In this document: positions 22,345 to 22,965 of the stretch, in pieces
Position numbering within the stretch: position 1 is the first letter of the stretch
How the letters are laid out: every line of letters begins with the position of its first letter
Assembly (NCBI GenBank): GCA_002482685.1
Contig: DLGL01000102.1
Location: 1-22,965 of the forward strand
Reading direction: 5' to 3'
Source: Bacteriovoracaceae bacterium UBA7695
Lineage (GTDB): Bacteria > Bdellovibrionota > Bacteriovoracia > Bacteriovoracales > Bacteriovoracaceae
DNA: 22,965 nucleotides
Notes under the pieces: generated by a model
Seen by the model: only the letters and a program-made list of their open reading frames with translations
Database searches by the model: none
Told to the model about the DNA's origin: nothing
Program-made: the position numbers and the translations under genes

Positions 22345-22367
22345 AAAGTAATGTTAGCATTGTCCCT

Positions 22368-22965
22368 ATGTTTATTCTAGGTTTTCTCTTACCCATCCTG
22401 CTTCTTGTAATGACAAGAACATCAGTGCGATCATGGCGGCTTTTAAGGCTCTTCTCGAGTTATTTAATTGTCTTTACGACCCTTCATTTGGCCGCCGACT
22501 TTTTTGGTTTGGGTGCTGCTTCCCGGTACATCTTTTTAGTTCTTTTAGGGGTTTTAGAAGCAGGAAATCTTGAGCATGTGATTAATAACAACTCAAACCA
22601 GAACTTTTTATTTGTGAAGTTTCTTTTTGATCCTGTCTTTTTAAAAGGAAGTGGGATTAGTAAGAGATTTTTTATTCGGATGGCAGTGGTGCAGTTAGTG
22701 ATTGCCGCTGTGATCTTTATCTCATTTGAAATCCCTCAAGATGTTTTATTGGGATTCCTTGGGGGAGCACTGCTTATGACTCCCTTTATACCTGTGTCAT
22801 CCATTTTACCGGACTGGATGCAGGAGAACTGGATTCTTTTTAATGTGAAAAATCTTCTTCTGCTTAAAAAGATTAAGAAGAAAATCCATTTAAGAAAAGA
22901 TGTGGCCTTGTTTCAGGAGAAACTTAAAGTCGCAGATAAGGCCTACGCTCAACTTCGTCCAAAAG
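22368..22965 (+). CDS. Membrane protein of unknown function, 3' end beyond the window
   Basis: From the ATG at 22368 the frame stays open through the right edge (199 codons). The product begins MFILGFLLPILLLVMTRTSV, a first membrane helix, followed by further hydrophobic segments at about 30-42 (YLIVFTTLHLAAD), 53-62 and 108-150 (VVQLVIAAVIFISFE, then LLGFLGGALLMTPF). After these it turns cytoplasmic and strongly basic (LLLLKKIKKKIHLRKD). The alternation suggests about four or five transmembrane helices. The N-terminal part lacks a recognised family motif. The divergent GT9 gene starts 23 bases away, so each promoter must overlap the other gene's start. TAGCAT lies seven bases before the ATG and is a candidate -10 box for a leaderless transcript. 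Coding status is supported by the long frame and coherent membrane pattern. Confidence 0.75.
   Translation, partial: MFILGFLLPILLLVMTRTSVRSWRLLRLFSSYLIVFTTLHLAADFFGLGAASRYIFLVLLGVLEAGNLEHVINNNSNQNFLFVKFLFDPVFLKGSGISKRFFIRMAVVQLVIAAVIFISFEIPQDVLLGFLGGALLMTPFIPVSSILPDWMQENWILFNVKNLLLLKKIKKKIHLRKDVALFQEKLKVADKAYAQLRPK

Noticed and set aside
1..22965. Defence system, prophage, integron, CRISPR array or transposon
   Set aside because: No nuclease, integrase, transposase, spaced repeats or tRNA-associated direct repeats were seen; the gene content is housekeeping, envelope and secretion related.

Overview
The window reads as chromosomal DNA of a Gram-negative, moderately AT-rich bacterium. The envelope genes support this: a lipopolysaccharide-type heptosyltransferase, a phosphoethanolamine-transferase-like enzyme and several proteins with signal peptides. 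The mix of metH-metF, tandem secreted S1 proteases, many short exported proteins and very tight packing is reminiscent of the Bdellovibrionota, especially Bacteriovorax-like predators. That is an impression from gene style, not a proven assignment. I see no rRNA, tRNA, CRISPR array, insertion sequence, phage gene or integration scar.

Layout. 1-734: the C-terminal part of pyruvate phosphate dikinase and its terminator. 732-3327 (minus): a three-gene operon joined by ATGA stop/start overlaps, encoding a Tat-exported PhoX-family phosphatase, a thioredoxin-like [2Fe-2S] ferredoxin and an exported PI-PLC-like phosphodiesterase. 3377-3757: a DCC-family thiol oxidoreductase. 3766-8456 (minus): metH-metF, the methylfolate branch of methionine synthesis, behind a strong promoter with a 14-bp palindrome at the expected transcription start. 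8599-10555: an exported OmpA-like protein, an EamA permease and methionine sulfoxide reductase MsrB. 10663-12678: a seven-repeat, propeller-like exported protein broken by one in-frame TAA, then apaG, a 59-residue helical protein with an H-box-like sequence, and a fumarylacetoacetate-hydrolase-family enzyme. 12765-15232: a small exported protein, then a SulP anion transporter overlapping a beta-carbonic anhydrase, which looks like a bicarbonate/CO2 module. 15229-16628 (minus): two tandem paralogous secreted S1 proteases. 16792-17445: the tRNA methyltransferase trmO. 17435-20639 (minus): a RhlE-type helicase, a 66-residue protein and a phosphoethanolamine-transferase-like membrane enzyme. 20786-22965: an exported glycine-rich protein, a GT9 glycosyltransferase, and the start of a membrane protein running off the right edge.

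Two architectural themes recur. First, several genes lack a Shine-Dalgarno sequence and have a -10 box only 7-8 nt before the ATG (3377, 10172, 12678 minus, 16792, perhaps 22368), which predicts leaderless mRNAs. Second, five of seven convergent gene pairs overlap tail to tail by 4-29 bp, so the transcripts must be antisense at their ends. No intergenic gap exceeds about 165 bp, and none above 150 bp is without a recognisable promoter. I found no convincing new multi-gene system. The items most worth a second look are the interrupted propeller gene, the leaderless start pattern, the atypical protease pair, the PhoX-ferredoxin-phosphodiesterase operon and the metH operator-like palindrome.
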